Below are positions 1-7,667 of a stretch of 64,000 nt of DNA, piece by piece. The notes below the pieces were generated by a model. That model searched no databases. It saw nothing but the letters and a program-made list of their open reading frames with translations, and was not told where the DNA came from. The translations under genes and the position numbers were made by a program. Source of the DNA: an uncultured Bacteroidota bacterium (GTDB taxonomy: Bacteria; Bacteroidota; Bacteroidia; Flavobacteriales; Flavobacteriaceae); the NCBI GenBank assembly GCA_902514615.1, contig CABXRG010000004.1:1-64000 (forward strand), in the 5' to 3' direction. Positions within the stretch are counted from its first letter, which is position 1; the number at the start of each line of letters is the position of its first letter.

Positions 1-465
1 ATCCTCTGAACCATTATTTGAAGTTAGTGCTAGTAAGAACACGAACTTATTATCAAAAGTTAGAAAAGGTTCAACAGAATCTGAACCCATGTAGGGAGAA
101 ACTGTAATTGAATCAAAATCTAACTCTTTTAAAAATGCACTTGCATACATTTTAGATGTATTTCCTATATCTCCTCTTTTAGCATCTGCGATTGTGAAAA
201 TATCCGGATAATTATTTTTTAAGTAATTAGAAATTTTTTCGAGAGATCTATAACCTTGAATTCCATGAGCTTCAAAAAAAGCAATATTAGGTTTGTAAGC
301 AACAGCATACTGATTAGTAGAATCTATAATTTGTTTTGCAAATTCGAATATTGGGTCGTCACAAATAAGTAAAGATTTTGGAATTCTGTTTATATCAATA
401 TCTAAGCCAATACATAGGAAAGACTTTTTTTTAATGATTTGATTATTAATTTTATTATTTAACAT
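1..465 (-). CDS. pyrF: Orotidine 5'-phosphate decarboxylase, partial (C-terminus outside window)
   Basis: Decarboxylates OMP to UMP, the last step of pyrimidine synthesis, in the cytoplasm. The 155 visible codons begin at ATG 465 and run off the left edge. They contain the lysine-rich IADAKRGDIGNTS segment that carries the catalytic Asp-Lys-Asp centre, a preceding CIGLDIDINRIP phosphate-side segment and the later TVSPYMGSDS strand. The long insertions fit the type 2 PyrF of about 270 residues found in Bacteroidota. The start ATG overlaps the prfA stop codon (TAATG), so the gene is translationally coupled to prfA and purM upstream on the same strand. Confidence 0.93.
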   Translation of the reverse strand, partial: MLNNKINNQIIKKKSFLCIGLDIDINRIPKSLLICDDPIFEFAKQIIDSTNQYAVAYKPNIAFFEAHGIQGYRSLEKISNYLKNNYPDIFTIADAKRGDIGNTSKMYASAFLKELDFDSITVSPYMGSDSVEPFLTFDNKFVFLLALTSNNGSED

Positions 466-1541
466 TATACCTCACCCGCTTCTTTAAGTCTTTCAGTATT
501 TATATAAAGTTGAATTTCATCAATTAGTTTTGATACATCTCCATCTAATATTTTTGGCAAGTCATATAACGAAAGACCTATTCTATGATCAGTTACCCTT
601 CCTTGTGGGTAATTATATGTCCTAATTTTAGCAGATCTATCACCAGATTTAACTAGCTCATTTCTTTTTTTAGAATCAGACTCCATTCTTTTATTTAACT
701 CAATCTCATATACTCTTGATCTTAACACCTTCAAAGCCTTTTCCTTATTTTTATGTTGAGATTTTTGATCCTGACATTGAGCAACAACACCTGTAGGTTC
801 ATGCGTTAATCTCACAGCAGATAGCGTAGTATTTACTGATTGGCCTCCAGGTCCTGAAGAACAAAAGTAATCTACTCTAACCTCATTCATATTAATCTCT
901 ACATCAAATTCTTCAGCCTCAGGCAGAACCATTACTGTTGCTGCAGAAGTATGAACTCTTCCTTGAGTCTCTGTTTGAGGTACTCTTTGAACTCTATGGA
1001 CACCTGATTCATACTTAAGAACACCATAAACATCTTGTCCAGATATTTCAAAAATTACCTCTTTAAATCCACCATCATTTCCCTCACTTGTATCAACAAC
1101 ACTAACTTTCCATTTTCTATCTTGTGCAAATTTTGTATACATTCTATATAAATCTCCTGCAAAAATACTAGCCTCATCACCACCAGTTCCAGCCCTTATT
1201 TCAACAACTACATTTTTAGAGTCTTCAGGATCTTTAGGTATTAATAAAATTTTTATTTCTTCATCAAGATTATTAATATCCTCTTTAGATTTATCTAGTT
1301 GCTCTTTAGCCATTGCAATCATGTCTTCATCATCGGATGAATTCAAGTATTCCTCTGCCTCTAATTTTTGACTTACAGCATCTTTATAGAGTTTACCTGT
1401 CTCTACAAGTTTGCTAAGTTCTTTTAATTCCTTATTTAATTGAATATATTTCTTTTGATCAGCAATAATCTCAGGATTACTAATCATTTGATATATCTCA
1501 TCATATCTTTTTTCAACTATTTCAATTTTTTCTAATAGCAT
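465..1541 (-). CDS. prfA: Peptide chain release factor 1
   Basis: Recognises UAA and UAG stop codons and triggers peptide release on the ribosome. The 358-residue protein has the normal family length. The GGQ peptidyl-transfer motif is at residues 232-234 within [12 protein letters not shown], and the codon-reading tripeptide is PQT at 188-190, the PxT form that marks RF1 rather than RF2. The N-terminal third is the coiled helical domain. The gene follows purM by 11 bases and its stop codon overlaps the pyrF start, forming a purM-prfA-pyrF operon. Both motifs are intact and nothing is unusual. Confidence 0.98.
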   Translation of the reverse strand: MLLEKIEIVEKRYDEIYQMISNPEIIADQKKYIQLNKELKELSKLVETGKLYKDAVSQKLEAEEYLNSSDDEDMIAMAKEQLDKSKEDINNLDEEIKILLIPKDPEDSKNVVVEIRAGTGGDEASIFAGDLYRMYTKFAQDRKWKVSVVDTSEGNDGGFKEVIFEISGQDVYGVLKYESGVHRVQRVPQTETQGRVHTSAATVMVLPEAEEFDVEINMNEVRVDYFCSSGPGGQSVNTTLSAVRLTHEPTGVVAQCQDQKSQHKNKEKALKVLRSRVYEIELNKRMESDSKKRNELVKSGDRSAKIRTYNYPQGRVTDHRIGLSLYDLPKILDGDVSKLIDEIQLYINTERLKEAGEV

Positions 1542-1552
1542 ATTATGACTGT

Positions 1553-2719
1553 CTAATATTCAAAATTACCTAATTCTGATTGAATTGTTAATTTCTTATG
1601 ATCTGATTCAAACACTTCTCCAATAATTTTAGCATTTATACCAACTGATTCTGAAATTTTTATTATTTCGGATGCATATTCAGGATTCGTATACACCTCC
1701 ATTCTATGCCCCATATTAAAAACCTTATACATTTCTTTTGAATCTGTATTTGACTCTTCCTGAATAAGTTTGAAAATTGGTGGAATTTCAAAGAGATTAT
1801 CTTTTTTAATATGAAGATTATCAATAAAATGAAGAATTTTTGTTTGTCCTCCTCCTGTACAATGAATTATTCCATCTATTTTGTTTCTACCTATATTGTC
1901 AAAAATCATTTTTAAAAGAGGTGCATAAGATCTAGTTGGTGATAAAAGCATCTTACCAATATTAAGGTCAAAATTTTCAAGTTTATCAGTTATTTTTTTT
2001 GAACCACAGTAAGATAAATCATCTGGAACTTCAGGATCAAATGACTCAGGATATAAATCCTTAACATATTTAGACAATACATCATGTCTGGCAGATGTTA
2101 AACCATTACTACCAATTCCAGAGTTATATTCTTTGTCATATGCAGAAAGTCCTGTTGAAGAAAGTCCAATAATAACATTACCTGGTTTAATATTAGAATT
2201 ATCTATTATTTCATCCTTTTTTATTCTCACTGTCAAGCACGAATCAACAATAATAGTTCTTACTAAATCACCAACATCAGCAGTTTCACCACCTCCACTG
2301 TGAATATTAATACCATGATCTCTGTAATAAGAAAGCAATTCGTTTGTACCAGAAATGATTGCAGATATAACCTCTCCAGGTATTTTATTTTTATTTCTTC
2401 CTATAGTTGAAGAAAGTACCATATTATCAATAGCACCTACACAAGCAACATCATCAAGATTCATAACAATTGAATCTTGAGCAATTCCCTTCCAAACAGA
2501 TAAGTCTCCAGTTTCTTTCCAATAAATGTATGCAAGAGAAGACTTTGTTCCAGCCCCATCTGAATGTATGACTAAAGCGTGTTCTTTAGATTCTGAAATC
2601 AAATCAGGAAGAATCTTACAAAAAGCTTTTGGATAGAGGCCTTTATCTTGATTCTTAATAGCATTATGAACATCTTCCTTGTCTGAAGAAACTCCTCTTA
2701 ATTTGTATCTATTTGACAT
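1553..2719 (-). CDS. purM: Phosphoribosylformylglycinamidine cyclo-ligase (AIR synthetase)
   Basis: Makes aminoimidazole ribotide from FGAM with ATP in purine synthesis. The 388-residue protein carries the PurM hallmarks: [11 protein letters not shown] near residue 50, [15 protein letters not shown] near 85, and [15 protein letters not shown] near 140, with the C-terminal GHRMEVYTN segment. It is longer than the enterobacterial enzyme (about 345), which I take as the Bacteroidota form. It is the first gene of the purM-prfA-pyrF operon. No clear TAnnTTTG element is visible immediately upstream on the minus strand. Confidence 0.95.
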   Translation of the reverse strand: MSNRYKLRGVSSDKEDVHNAIKNQDKGLYPKAFCKILPDLISESKEHALVIHSDGAGTKSSLAYIYWKETGDLSVWKGIAQDSIVMNLDDVACVGAIDNMVLSSTIGRNKNKIPGEVISAIISGTNELLSYYRDHGINIHSGGGETADVGDLVRTIIVDSCLTVRIKKDEIIDNSNIKPGNVIIGLSSTGLSAYDKEYNSGIGSNGLTSARHDVLSKYVKDLYPESFDPEVPDDLSYCGSKKITDKLENFDLNIGKMLLSPTRSYAPLLKMIFDNIGRNKIDGIIHCTGGGQTKILHFIDNLHIKKDNLFEIPPIFKLIQEESNTDSKEMYKVFNMGHRMEVYTNPEYASEIIKISESVGINAKIIGEVFESDHKKLTIQSELGNFEY

Positions 2720-2994
2720 TTTTCAGGGTAAAGTTATCAAAAAAAAATCTTAATAAGTTTTTAATAAAATTCATTTATCAAATGGCTCAAAATTTTCATT
2801 TTAATCTAATTTAGAAATGTAGAAATATTACAGTTAAAGCATCTGAATTTTTCTCAATTAATTAATTCATTTAATATGAAATTGATAATTTTCAAAGCTT
2901 TAAATGTCAGATTAATAAAAGTAGATTTAAATCAGCTTTTCAATAATCAAAATTTTTATAAAAAAATTAAATTACGTTCGTAAAAAAAAACAAA
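2720..2994. other. Intergenic region between divergent purM and glutamine synthetase genes
   Basis: These 275 bases hold no credible open frame. The segment is very AT-rich and must contain the start signals of both flanking genes. A TACGTTCG near 2973-2980, just before the glutamine synthetase gene, resembles the Bacteroidota -7 element TAnnTTTG with one mismatch, but I see no matching TTTG 19 bases upstream. No strong hairpin is visible. Confidence 0.5.
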
Positions 2995-3999
2995 ATGAGC
3001 AAATCTAAATTAGAATATATATGGCTTGATGGTTACACCCCAACTGCTAATATGAGAAGTAAAACTAAAGTAGTAAATAACTTTAGTGGTAAAATTGAAG
3101 ACTGTCCAGAGTGGAGCTTTGATGGCTCTTCAACACAACAAGCAGAAGGTAATTCATCTGACTGTATATTAAAACCTGTTTCTATTTATCCTGATCCCAC
3201 TAGAGAAAATGGGTATTTAGTAATGACTGAGGTATTAAACCCTGATGGAACAGCACATTTATCAAACTCTAGATCAACTATTGATGATGATGATAATGAT
3301 TTTTGGTTTGGTTTTGAACAAGAGTACTTTATAATGGACACTGAAACACAACTCCCACTAGGATTTCCAATGGGAGGTTACCCCGGCCCTCAAGGAATGT
3401 ATTATTGTTCAGTAGGTGGAAAAAACACTCATGGAAGAGAGCTTGTAGAAGTTCACTCAGATTTATGTCTTGAAGCTGGATTAAACTTTGAGGGTATTAA
3501 CCAAGAAGTAGCATCAGGTCAATGGGAATTTCAAATCTTTGCTAAAGGTGCAAAAAATGCTGGTGATCAAATATGGGTAGCTAGATATCTGCTTGATAGA
3601 TTAACTGAAGATTACGGTTTCTATATCGAGTATCATCCAAAACCAATTAAGGGTGACTGGAATGGATCAGGTATGCATGCAAACTTTTCAAATAACACAT
3701 TAAGAACCTGTGGTGATAAAGCTACATATGAAAAAATCTGTGAAGCGTTTAGACCGTTAACTAAAGAACATATTGAAGTTTATGGTGAATTTAATGAAGA
3801 AAGACTAACAGGTTTACATGAAACACAATCAATTCACGAATTTAGTTTTGGTATTTCCGACAGAGGGGCTTCAATAAGGATTCCAATTGGAACAGTAGAA
3901 AGCGGATGGAAAGGCTGGTTAGAAGATCGTAGACCAGCTTCAAATGCTGACCCATATAAAGTTGCAGCCAGAATTATAAAAACTGTCAAAAGCGTATAA
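2995..3999 (+). CDS. Glutamine synthetase, type II (eukaryotic-like)
   Basis: Condenses ammonia with glutamate using ATP; a main route of ammonium assimilation. At 334 residues it is the short GSII type, not the ~470-residue GSI or ~730-residue GSIII. The beta-grasp segment contains PEWSFDGSSTQQA near residues 38-50. Metal and substrate motifs FWFGFEQEYF (about 103-112), EVASGQWEFQIF (171-182) and GDWNGSGMHANFS (220-232) are all present, as is RGASIRIPIGT near the C-terminus. It stands alone, divergent from purM and convergent with the antiporter 7 bases downstream. Type II enzymes are common in Flavobacteriia. Confidence 0.94.
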   Translation: MSKSKLEYIWLDGYTPTANMRSKTKVVNNFSGKIEDCPEWSFDGSSTQQAEGNSSDCILKPVSIYPDPTRENGYLVMTEVLNPDGTAHLSNSRSTIDDDDNDFWFGFEQEYFIMDTETQLPLGFPMGGYPGPQGMYYCSVGGKNTHGRELVEVHSDLCLEAGLNFEGINQEVASGQWEFQIFAKGAKNAGDQIWVARYLLDRLTEDYGFYIEYHPKPIKGDWNGSGMHANFSNNTLRTCGDKATYEKICEAFRPLTKEHIEVYGEFNEERLTGLHETQSIHEFSFGISDRGASIRIPIGTVESGWKGWLEDRRPASNADPYKVAARIIKTVKSV

Positions 4000-4006
4000 A
4001 TTTTAA

Positions 4007-4951
4007 CTACACTAACAAAGGGATTATGAATATTAGATATAACACTAATAACATAATTCCTTTTTTTCTTGTTAGAACATTTCTCCTACCTATATAAGCA
4101 AGTGGCAGAATAATTGCCGAGAATAGAACAACCCATAACATATCGTTAAAAATAGTACTACTTTCAATTCCGTATATTGGTGAGATTGAAGAAGTAATTC
4201 CAATAACCACTAATAAATTAAAGATATTAGAACCAATTAAATTACCAATTGATAAGTCATTTTGTTTTTTAAATGATGCTACAACAGAAGCTGCTAGCTC
4301 TGGAATACTCGTCCCGATAGCTACCATTGTAATACTAATCACTCTTTGTGAAATATCAAATTTATTAGCAACTGAAATTGCTGATTTAATAAGGGTTTCA
4401 GATCCTAACCACAATAAAAAACCACTAAAGATTATGTATAAAAATGATTTAGAAATTGAAATTTTAGTTCTATCATAATTTTCTGAAAATTCTGATATAC
4501 TTTTCTTTTGATAAATAAAAAGATAGGATAATATAGCTGTAATAGAAATAAGTAGTATAAAACCTTCAGTACTGGAAATCTGATTACCAGTATAAATAAT
4601 AAAGTAAAATAAACAGGTCGAAATCATAAGTAATGGAAAATCAGAAGTATAAAATCTCTGTTTAAGTGTTATAGGATAAATAATAGTAATGATACCTAGC
4701 ACTAGACCTATATTAGCAATATTAGACCCTAAAACATTTCCAATTGCAAAATTTGGGAACCCATCAAGAGTAGCATTTAAGCTTACTATTAATTCTGGAG
4801 CTGATGTTGCGAATGAAACTATAGTCATTCCAATAATAATTTTTGGAACAGAAAACTTCAAAGAAATATCAACTGATGACTTTGTAAGCAAGTCACCACC
4901 ATGAGATAATAATATTATTCCAAATAAAATTCCTAAAAAATCCAAATTCAA
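4007..4951 (-). CDS. Calcium/sodium antiporter, CaCA family (YrbG-like)
   Basis: Inner-membrane cation exchanger that probably extrudes Ca2+ or K+ against Na+ or H+. The 314 residues form about ten hydrophobic segments. The two CaCA alpha repeats are plain: GMTIVSFATSAPELIVS with GNVLGSN (residues 41-77) and ITMVAIGTSIPELAAS with GNLIGSN (207-242), including the conserved glutamates in APEL and IPEL. The start is taken as TTG at 4951, because family members begin at this point and no in-frame ATG is near. That TTG lies only 8 bases beyond the 3' end of tRNA-Arg on the same strand, so the two are probably one transcript. Confidence 0.9.
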   Translation of the reverse strand: MNLDFLGILFGIILLSHGGDLLTKSSVDISLKFSVPKIIIGMTIVSFATSAPELIVSLNATLDGFPNFAIGNVLGSNIANIGLVLGIITIIYPITLKQRFYTSDFPLLMISTCLFYFIIYTGNQISSTEGFILLISITAILSYLFIYQKKSISEFSENYDRTKISISKSFLYIIFSGFLLWLGSETLIKSAISVANKFDISQRVISITMVAIGTSIPELAASVVASFKKQNDLSIGNLIGSNIFNLLVVIGITSSISPIYGIESSTIFNDMLWVVLFSAIILPLAYIGRRNVLTRKKGIMLLVLYLIFIIPLLV

Positions 4952-4958
4952 AAATTTG

Positions 4959-5031
4959 AGGGCAATGGAGGACTCAAACCCCCATCTGAAGAGCCGTAAT
5001 CTTCTGTTCTATTCAGTTGAACTAATTGCCC
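4959..5031 (-). tRNA. tRNA-Arg (anticodon ACG)
   Basis: A full cloverleaf folds on the minus strand: acceptor GGGCAAT/ATTGCCC, D stem GTTC/GAAC, anticodon stem GAAGA/TCTTC with loop TTACGGC (anticodon ACG), a 4-base variable loop, and T stem GGGGG/CCTCC. CCA is not encoded. Two core positions are unusual: the D loop has G18-A19 instead of GG and the T loop TTTGAGT has U56 instead of C56, so the usual G19-C56 pair becomes A19-U56. The base in the discriminator position is U. A TATTTTTG promoter element lies 9 bases upstream. Confidence 0.9.
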
Positions 5032-5040
5032 GAGATAATG

Positions 5041-5048
5041 CAAAAATA
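5041..5048 (-). promoter_or_regulatory. -7 promoter element for tRNA-Arg and antiporter
   Basis: On the minus strand this reads TATTTTTG, a perfect match to the Bacteroidota -7 element TAnnTTTG, ending 9 bases before the tRNA 5' end. I do not see TTTG at the expected -33 position, only AT-rich sequence. Confidence 0.5.
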
Positions 5049-5075
5049 TATATATAATTTATAATTTAGACTTTA

Positions 5076-5435
5076 ATGAATATATTTCTGGCCTGTTTGT
5101 TAAATGGTTTGTATAAAGATCATAAATGGCTCTATAAAGAGTATAAGATAAATTGTAGTAATCCAAAAAAATATACAGAACTCTCTCCTAAAGAAATAAC
5201 AATAATAATCAACTACTATCAAGATAAATTTAGCAGTGGTTCTTCAAAAAAACTTATTTTTAAAAATGTCCAAAAAGTTCAAAATATAATTGATAAAAGA
5301 TTAAAAAAATATCAATTTCAGACTTATGATGAATTTAACAGATTTGGAAATTTGAAAGAATATAGATTCTATCAATTTGTTGTTGCTTATAAAAAAGCAC
5401 TAGAAAGTTATTATAAAAGTATTATCCTAGATTAA
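5076..5435 (+). CDS. Hypothetical protein, 119 residues
   Basis: I do not recognise this protein. It is lysine- and tyrosine-rich, predicted mostly helical, without a signal peptide or obvious membrane span beyond a short hydrophobic start (MNIFLACLLNGLY). The N-terminal ten codons could be a weak signal anchor. It stands alone, divergent from tRNA-Arg with 44 bases between, and is followed 31 bases later by the Cys-rich micropeptide. Codon use matches its AT-rich surroundings. It may be a small nucleic-acid-binding or accessory protein, but nothing in the sequence shows this. Confidence 0.6.
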   Translation: MNIFLACLLNGLYKDHKWLYKEYKINCSNPKKYTELSPKEITIIINYYQDKFSSGSSKKLIFKNVQKVQNIIDKRLKKYQFQTYDEFNRFGNLKEYRFYQFVVAYKKALESYYKSIILD

Positions 5436-5441
5436 CATTCT

Positions 5442-5449
5442 TATATTTA
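5442..5449 (+). promoter_or_regulatory. Possible -7 promoter element for the Cys-rich micropeptide
   Basis: TATATTTA differs from the consensus TAnnTTTG only in the last base, and the same octamer occurs at the predicted lysA promoter in this window. It ends 17 bases before the micropeptide ATG, implying a leader of about ten bases. No TTTG is seen 19 bases upstream. Confidence 0.35.
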
Positions 5450-5466
5450 TTAGATAAATTAAAATC

Positions 5467-5532
5467 ATGTATTGTAATTGTAAAGACTGTAATTGTACAA
5501 AATCATGTGATTGCGCATGTTGTAATTGCTAA
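5467..5532 (+). CDS. Cysteine-rich 21-residue micropeptide, metallothionein-like
   Basis: A 22-codon frame (ATG to TAA) encodes a peptide with nine cysteines in 21 residues, at positions 3, 5, 8, 10, 14, 16, 18, 19 and 21. They form CxC, CxxC and CC spacings, and the rest is Asn, Asp, Lys, Ser, Thr, Ala and Tyr, with no aromatic residue except Tyr2. This is the composition of a metal-thiolate cluster peptide. Cysteine codons (seven TGT, two TGC) are too frequent for chance in DNA this AT-rich. It has its own -7-like element and no overlap with another gene. An alternative is a cysteine-sensing leader peptide for the RNA downstream. Function is inferred from composition only. Confidence 0.6.
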   Translation: MYCNCKDCNCTKSCDCACCNC

Positions 5533-5596
5533 TTTTTATCATAAATTATTGATTTTCAGTGATTTGATAAAAGTTATTAACAATTTAAAGTAAAAA

Positions 5597-5627
5597 TTTG
5601 TTTTTGTAAAATAGATTTATACTTTTA
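5597..5627 (+). promoter_or_regulatory. Promoter for candidate structured RNA
   Basis: TTTG at 5597-5600 is followed by exactly 19 bases and TACTTTTA at 5620-5627. This matches the Bacteroidota -33/-7 layout, with one mismatch in the last base of the -7 element. The same TTTG-19-TAnnTTTA form precedes lysA in this window. Transcription would begin near 5633. Confidence 0.5.
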
Positions 5628-5632
5628 TAAAA

Positions 5633-5800
5633 CAATTAGAAAAGGAAACCTAATTAACTTCCACTTTAAACGCAAGTTTGAATATAAATTGTAAACTCTT
5701 TAAGAATGACAAAAGCAGTAAAATTAACTGCTCATTGAAATAAAATTCAATCAATCTTAAAGAATTAGAAAGCCTGATTCACTTGTGAGTCAGGCTTTCT
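5633..5800 (+). ncRNA. Candidate structured small RNA, about 170 nt
   Basis: This stretch has no open frame, its own promoter-like sequence, and ends in a strong hairpin. By eye it folds as: AATTAG (5634-5639) with CTAATT (5650-5655); a 7-bp hairpin TTTAAAC/GTTTGAA (5665-5682) closed by a GCAA tetraloop; an 8-bp stem CTTTAAGA (5698-5705) with TCTTAAAG (5755-5762) that encloses two 6-bp hairpins, AGCAGT/ACTGCT (5714-5732) and ATTGAA/TTCAAT (5734-5751); then the terminator. A stem enclosing two hairpins is a three-way junction. I do not recognise it as 6S, SRP, tmRNA or RNase P RNA. It could instead be a 5' leader of the lipoprotein gene downstream. Confidence 0.45.
5767..5800 (+). terminator. 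Strong hairpin terminator
   Basis: AGAAAGCCTGATTCA (5767-5781) pairs with TGAGTCAGGCTTTCT (5786-5800) around a CTTG loop: 15 pairs with one G-U. No protein gene ends nearby on either strand except the micropeptide 234 bases upstream, so it most likely ends the candidate RNA. The T-tract after it is short (TTAATT). Confidence 0.7.
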
Positions 5801-5826
5801 TAATTATAAACCTTATCTAAATAATT

Positions 5827-6252
5827 ATGAAAAATATTTTTTATGTAATATCGATGTCTCTTTTAATTTCTGGATGCTCTTTTACAGGTACATCTGACGT
5901 AATCAACAATGGCTCTGTAAATGAGATAATTACTCTAAAAGTGCCGTCTGAACCTGATACTATATCTGATGATAAACAATATGCCAATTTCGAAATAGAA
6001 GTTCCACAAATCACCCAGGATGTATATGATTATGGCTCTATAAATGCTTACATTGAAAGAACATACGAAGATGAAAGACCTGATAGATGGAGTCAACTAC
6101 CTCAAGTATTTATAAACTCAGAGAATAGCACATCTGCTTATATTAGCTTTGGAGTAGGATTTATTAGAGTTTCTATGCAATCCAAAGGAACAGTTGAAGA
6201 ATTATTTGAAATGCTCAAAGAAAGAAATTTAAAAGTAGTTATAGTCAATTGA
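5827..6252 (+). CDS. Small secreted lipoprotein, 141 residues, function unknown
   Basis: The N-terminus is a lipoprotein signal (hydrophobic 4-14) ending in LISGC with the lipidated Cys at 17. The mature part contains a WSQLPQVFINSE segment and alternating beta-strand patterns, reminiscent of small secreted Bacteroidota proteins of unknown role, but I cannot name the family. It follows the terminator at 5800 by 26 bases and converges with the pirin gene, their last 8 bases overlapping. No promoter is obvious between the terminator and the ATG. Confidence 0.75.
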   Translation: MKNIFYVISMSLLISGCSFTGTSDVINNGSVNEIITLKVPSEPDTISDDKQYANFEIEVPQITQDVYDYGSINAYIERTYEDERPDRWSQLPQVFINSENSTSAYISFGVGFIRVSMQSKGTVEELFEMLKERNLKVVIVN

Positions 6253-7003
6253 TCCTGTGAACCTCAGAATATGTTTTATAAGGGGGTATAATTGGTGAAA
6301 TAATTTCAAAAACTTTACAATTATTCTTTGTGTCTAACTGTAAGGTTTTTTCTTTATCAATAATTATAAAGTCCCCTTTTTCAGATAATTTATCACCAAT
6401 ACTTAAATTTCCCGATAAAATAAAAATAGAATGATAACAATCTTCATGTATTACATGATTATTTTTACCATCGTCAAAGGATAATTCAAATATTTGAATA
6501 CCATAAGAGTCTAACTCAATTTGGTTGTTACTATCTGAAATAATTTTTCTTTCAACACCATTAGTTGATACTGTAGCAAAATCTTTAGATTTAAAATCAT
6601 TATAACTAGCCTCAACATACAGAGACTCTTGTATATTAGGATCAAACCAAATTTGAAATATTTCAGATCCAGATTTTAGTTTTTCAGAATGAGAAATACC
6701 TTTTCCTGCTTTAATAACCTGTACATCTCCTTCATTTAAAGTAATCCATTTATCAAGTAGAGTATCATAATGCTCAATCTCACCCTTAATTATAAAACTA
6801 CAAATTTCAAATCCTCTATGTGGGTGAAGACCAATAGTGCTATCAATACCTGGAGCCCATGCATGAGCCCAGTAAAAAAGATTAGAATAAGGCCTTAATT
6901 GTCCCCCATCATGTGGAAAGCCAATTGGTTTTTTCTCTAAAATTCCTCCATAATTGAAGTTACCATTAGCCTGATTATCCTTTGAAAATATTTGTATAGA
7001 CAT
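6245..7003 (-). CDS. Pirin family protein
   Basis: Bicupin protein; family members bind Fe and some have quercetinase activity or bind regulators. The 252 residues include the metal-binding set of the N-terminal cupin: His60 and His62 in LHPHRGFE, and His105 and Glu107 in KAGKGISHSEK. The C-terminal cupin is present but lacks a clear metal set, as is usual. It is a single gene, preceded by a TAATTTTG promoter element and overlapping the convergent lipoprotein gene by 8 bases. The physiological substrate cannot be read from sequence. Confidence 0.93.
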   Translation of the reverse strand: MSIQIFSKDNQANGNFNYGGILEKKPIGFPHDGGQLRPYSNLFYWAHAWAPGIDSTIGLHPHRGFEICSFIIKGEIEHYDTLLDKWITLNEGDVQVIKAGKGISHSEKLKSGSEIFQIWFDPNIQESLYVEASYNDFKSKDFATVSTNGVERKIISDSNNQIELDSYGIQIFELSFDDGKNNHVIHEDCYHSIFILSGNLSIGDKLSEKGDFIIIDKEKTLQLDTKNNCKVFEIISPIIPPYKTYSEVHRIN

Positions 7004-7019
7004 TTAATAATTATAATTC

Positions 7020-7027
7020 CAAAATTA
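7020..7027 (-). promoter_or_regulatory. -7 promoter element for pirin gene
   Basis: Reads TAATTTTG on the minus strand, a perfect TAnnTTTG, 16 bases before the pirin ATG. No -33 TTTG seen. Confidence 0.4.
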
Positions 7028-7097
7028 AAAAATTTGGGCTTAATTTAATCTAGATACGTTATGATATTTAAAAATAGCAGAAACTATAAAGTAACAA

Positions 7098-7472
7098 TTA
7101 TTTCTTTTTAGTAGGAAAGTTTACATTTTGACTTTCCCAATAAATTACTTTATCTCCTACCAAACGAAACTTGACATATTTAGCTGAAACCTTAATTCTA
7201 AATTGAGGAAGAAATTCATTTTCAATTTCACTTACTTTTGGCTGAGCAGTAACTGTTGATATTTGGGGATCAAAATAATTAACTCTTTCTTCAAAAACTC
7301 CAAAATCATAATAATATTCATCATAATCTTTTGTCTTTGTAATCTCTGTTGGATCACCAAATTTTTCAACAACTAGTTCTTTTGATATTAGCATAGACAT
7401 TGTATCATCATGATTATATAAAATGTCGGAGCATGAGACTAAAAAGAGAAAAAAGAAGATAAATTTATACAT
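7098..7472 (-). CDS. Small lipoprotein, function unknown
   Basis: The protein starts best at ATG 7472 (MYKFIFFF); a GTG two codons upstream is also open. A hydrophobic signal ends in LVSC with the lipidated Cys at 14. The mature part has a VEKFGDPTEI segment like the first helix of BamE/SmpA-type lipoproteins, in which a small domain tracks outer-membrane assembly, but the rest does not clearly fit and the match may be superficial. It is the last gene of a five-gene minus-strand run from msrA, 12 bases after the 60-residue gene. Confidence 0.7.
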   Translation of the reverse strand: MYKFIFFFLFLVSCSDILYNHDDTMSMLISKELVVEKFGDPTEITKTKDYDEYYYDFGVFEERVNYFDPQISTVTAQPKVSEIENEFLPQFRIKVSAKYVKFRLVGDKVIYWESQNVNFPTKKK

Positions 7473-7484
7473 ACACACATAAAG

Positions 7485-7667
7485 TTAACTTAGTTTCTGT
7501 AAAATTTCTACAAAGTCATGGTCAACTTTAAAATAATACCCATTTTCTTCATGAATGCTGTTGTCTGGCTTGCCATTGAGCGTATGGTAATCTATAATAT
7601 GTTTTTTGAAATTATCTAAGTCAGATATTAGATATTTTTTTCCATATATATCTTTAATACTAACCAT
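7485..7667 (-). CDS. Hypothetical protein, 60 residues
   Basis: A short acidic soluble protein that I do not recognise. It overlaps the preceding gene by 8 bases and is followed 12 bases later by a lipoprotein gene, so it sits inside the msrA operon, which is the main reason to accept it. It has a plausible ATG start and no signal peptide or membrane segment. The pattern of a loop rich in Gly, Lys and Asp followed by YYFKVDHDFVEIL suggests a small alpha/beta fold. Confidence 0.6.
   Translation of the reverse strand: MVSIKDIYGKKYLISDLDNFKKHIIDYHTLNGKPDNSIHEENGYYFKVDHDFVEILQKLS

Noticed and set aside
7098-7472. BamE/SmpA assignment for the small lipoprotein
   Set aside because: Only one short segment (KFGDPTEI) resembles the family and the remaining strands do not fit well enough.
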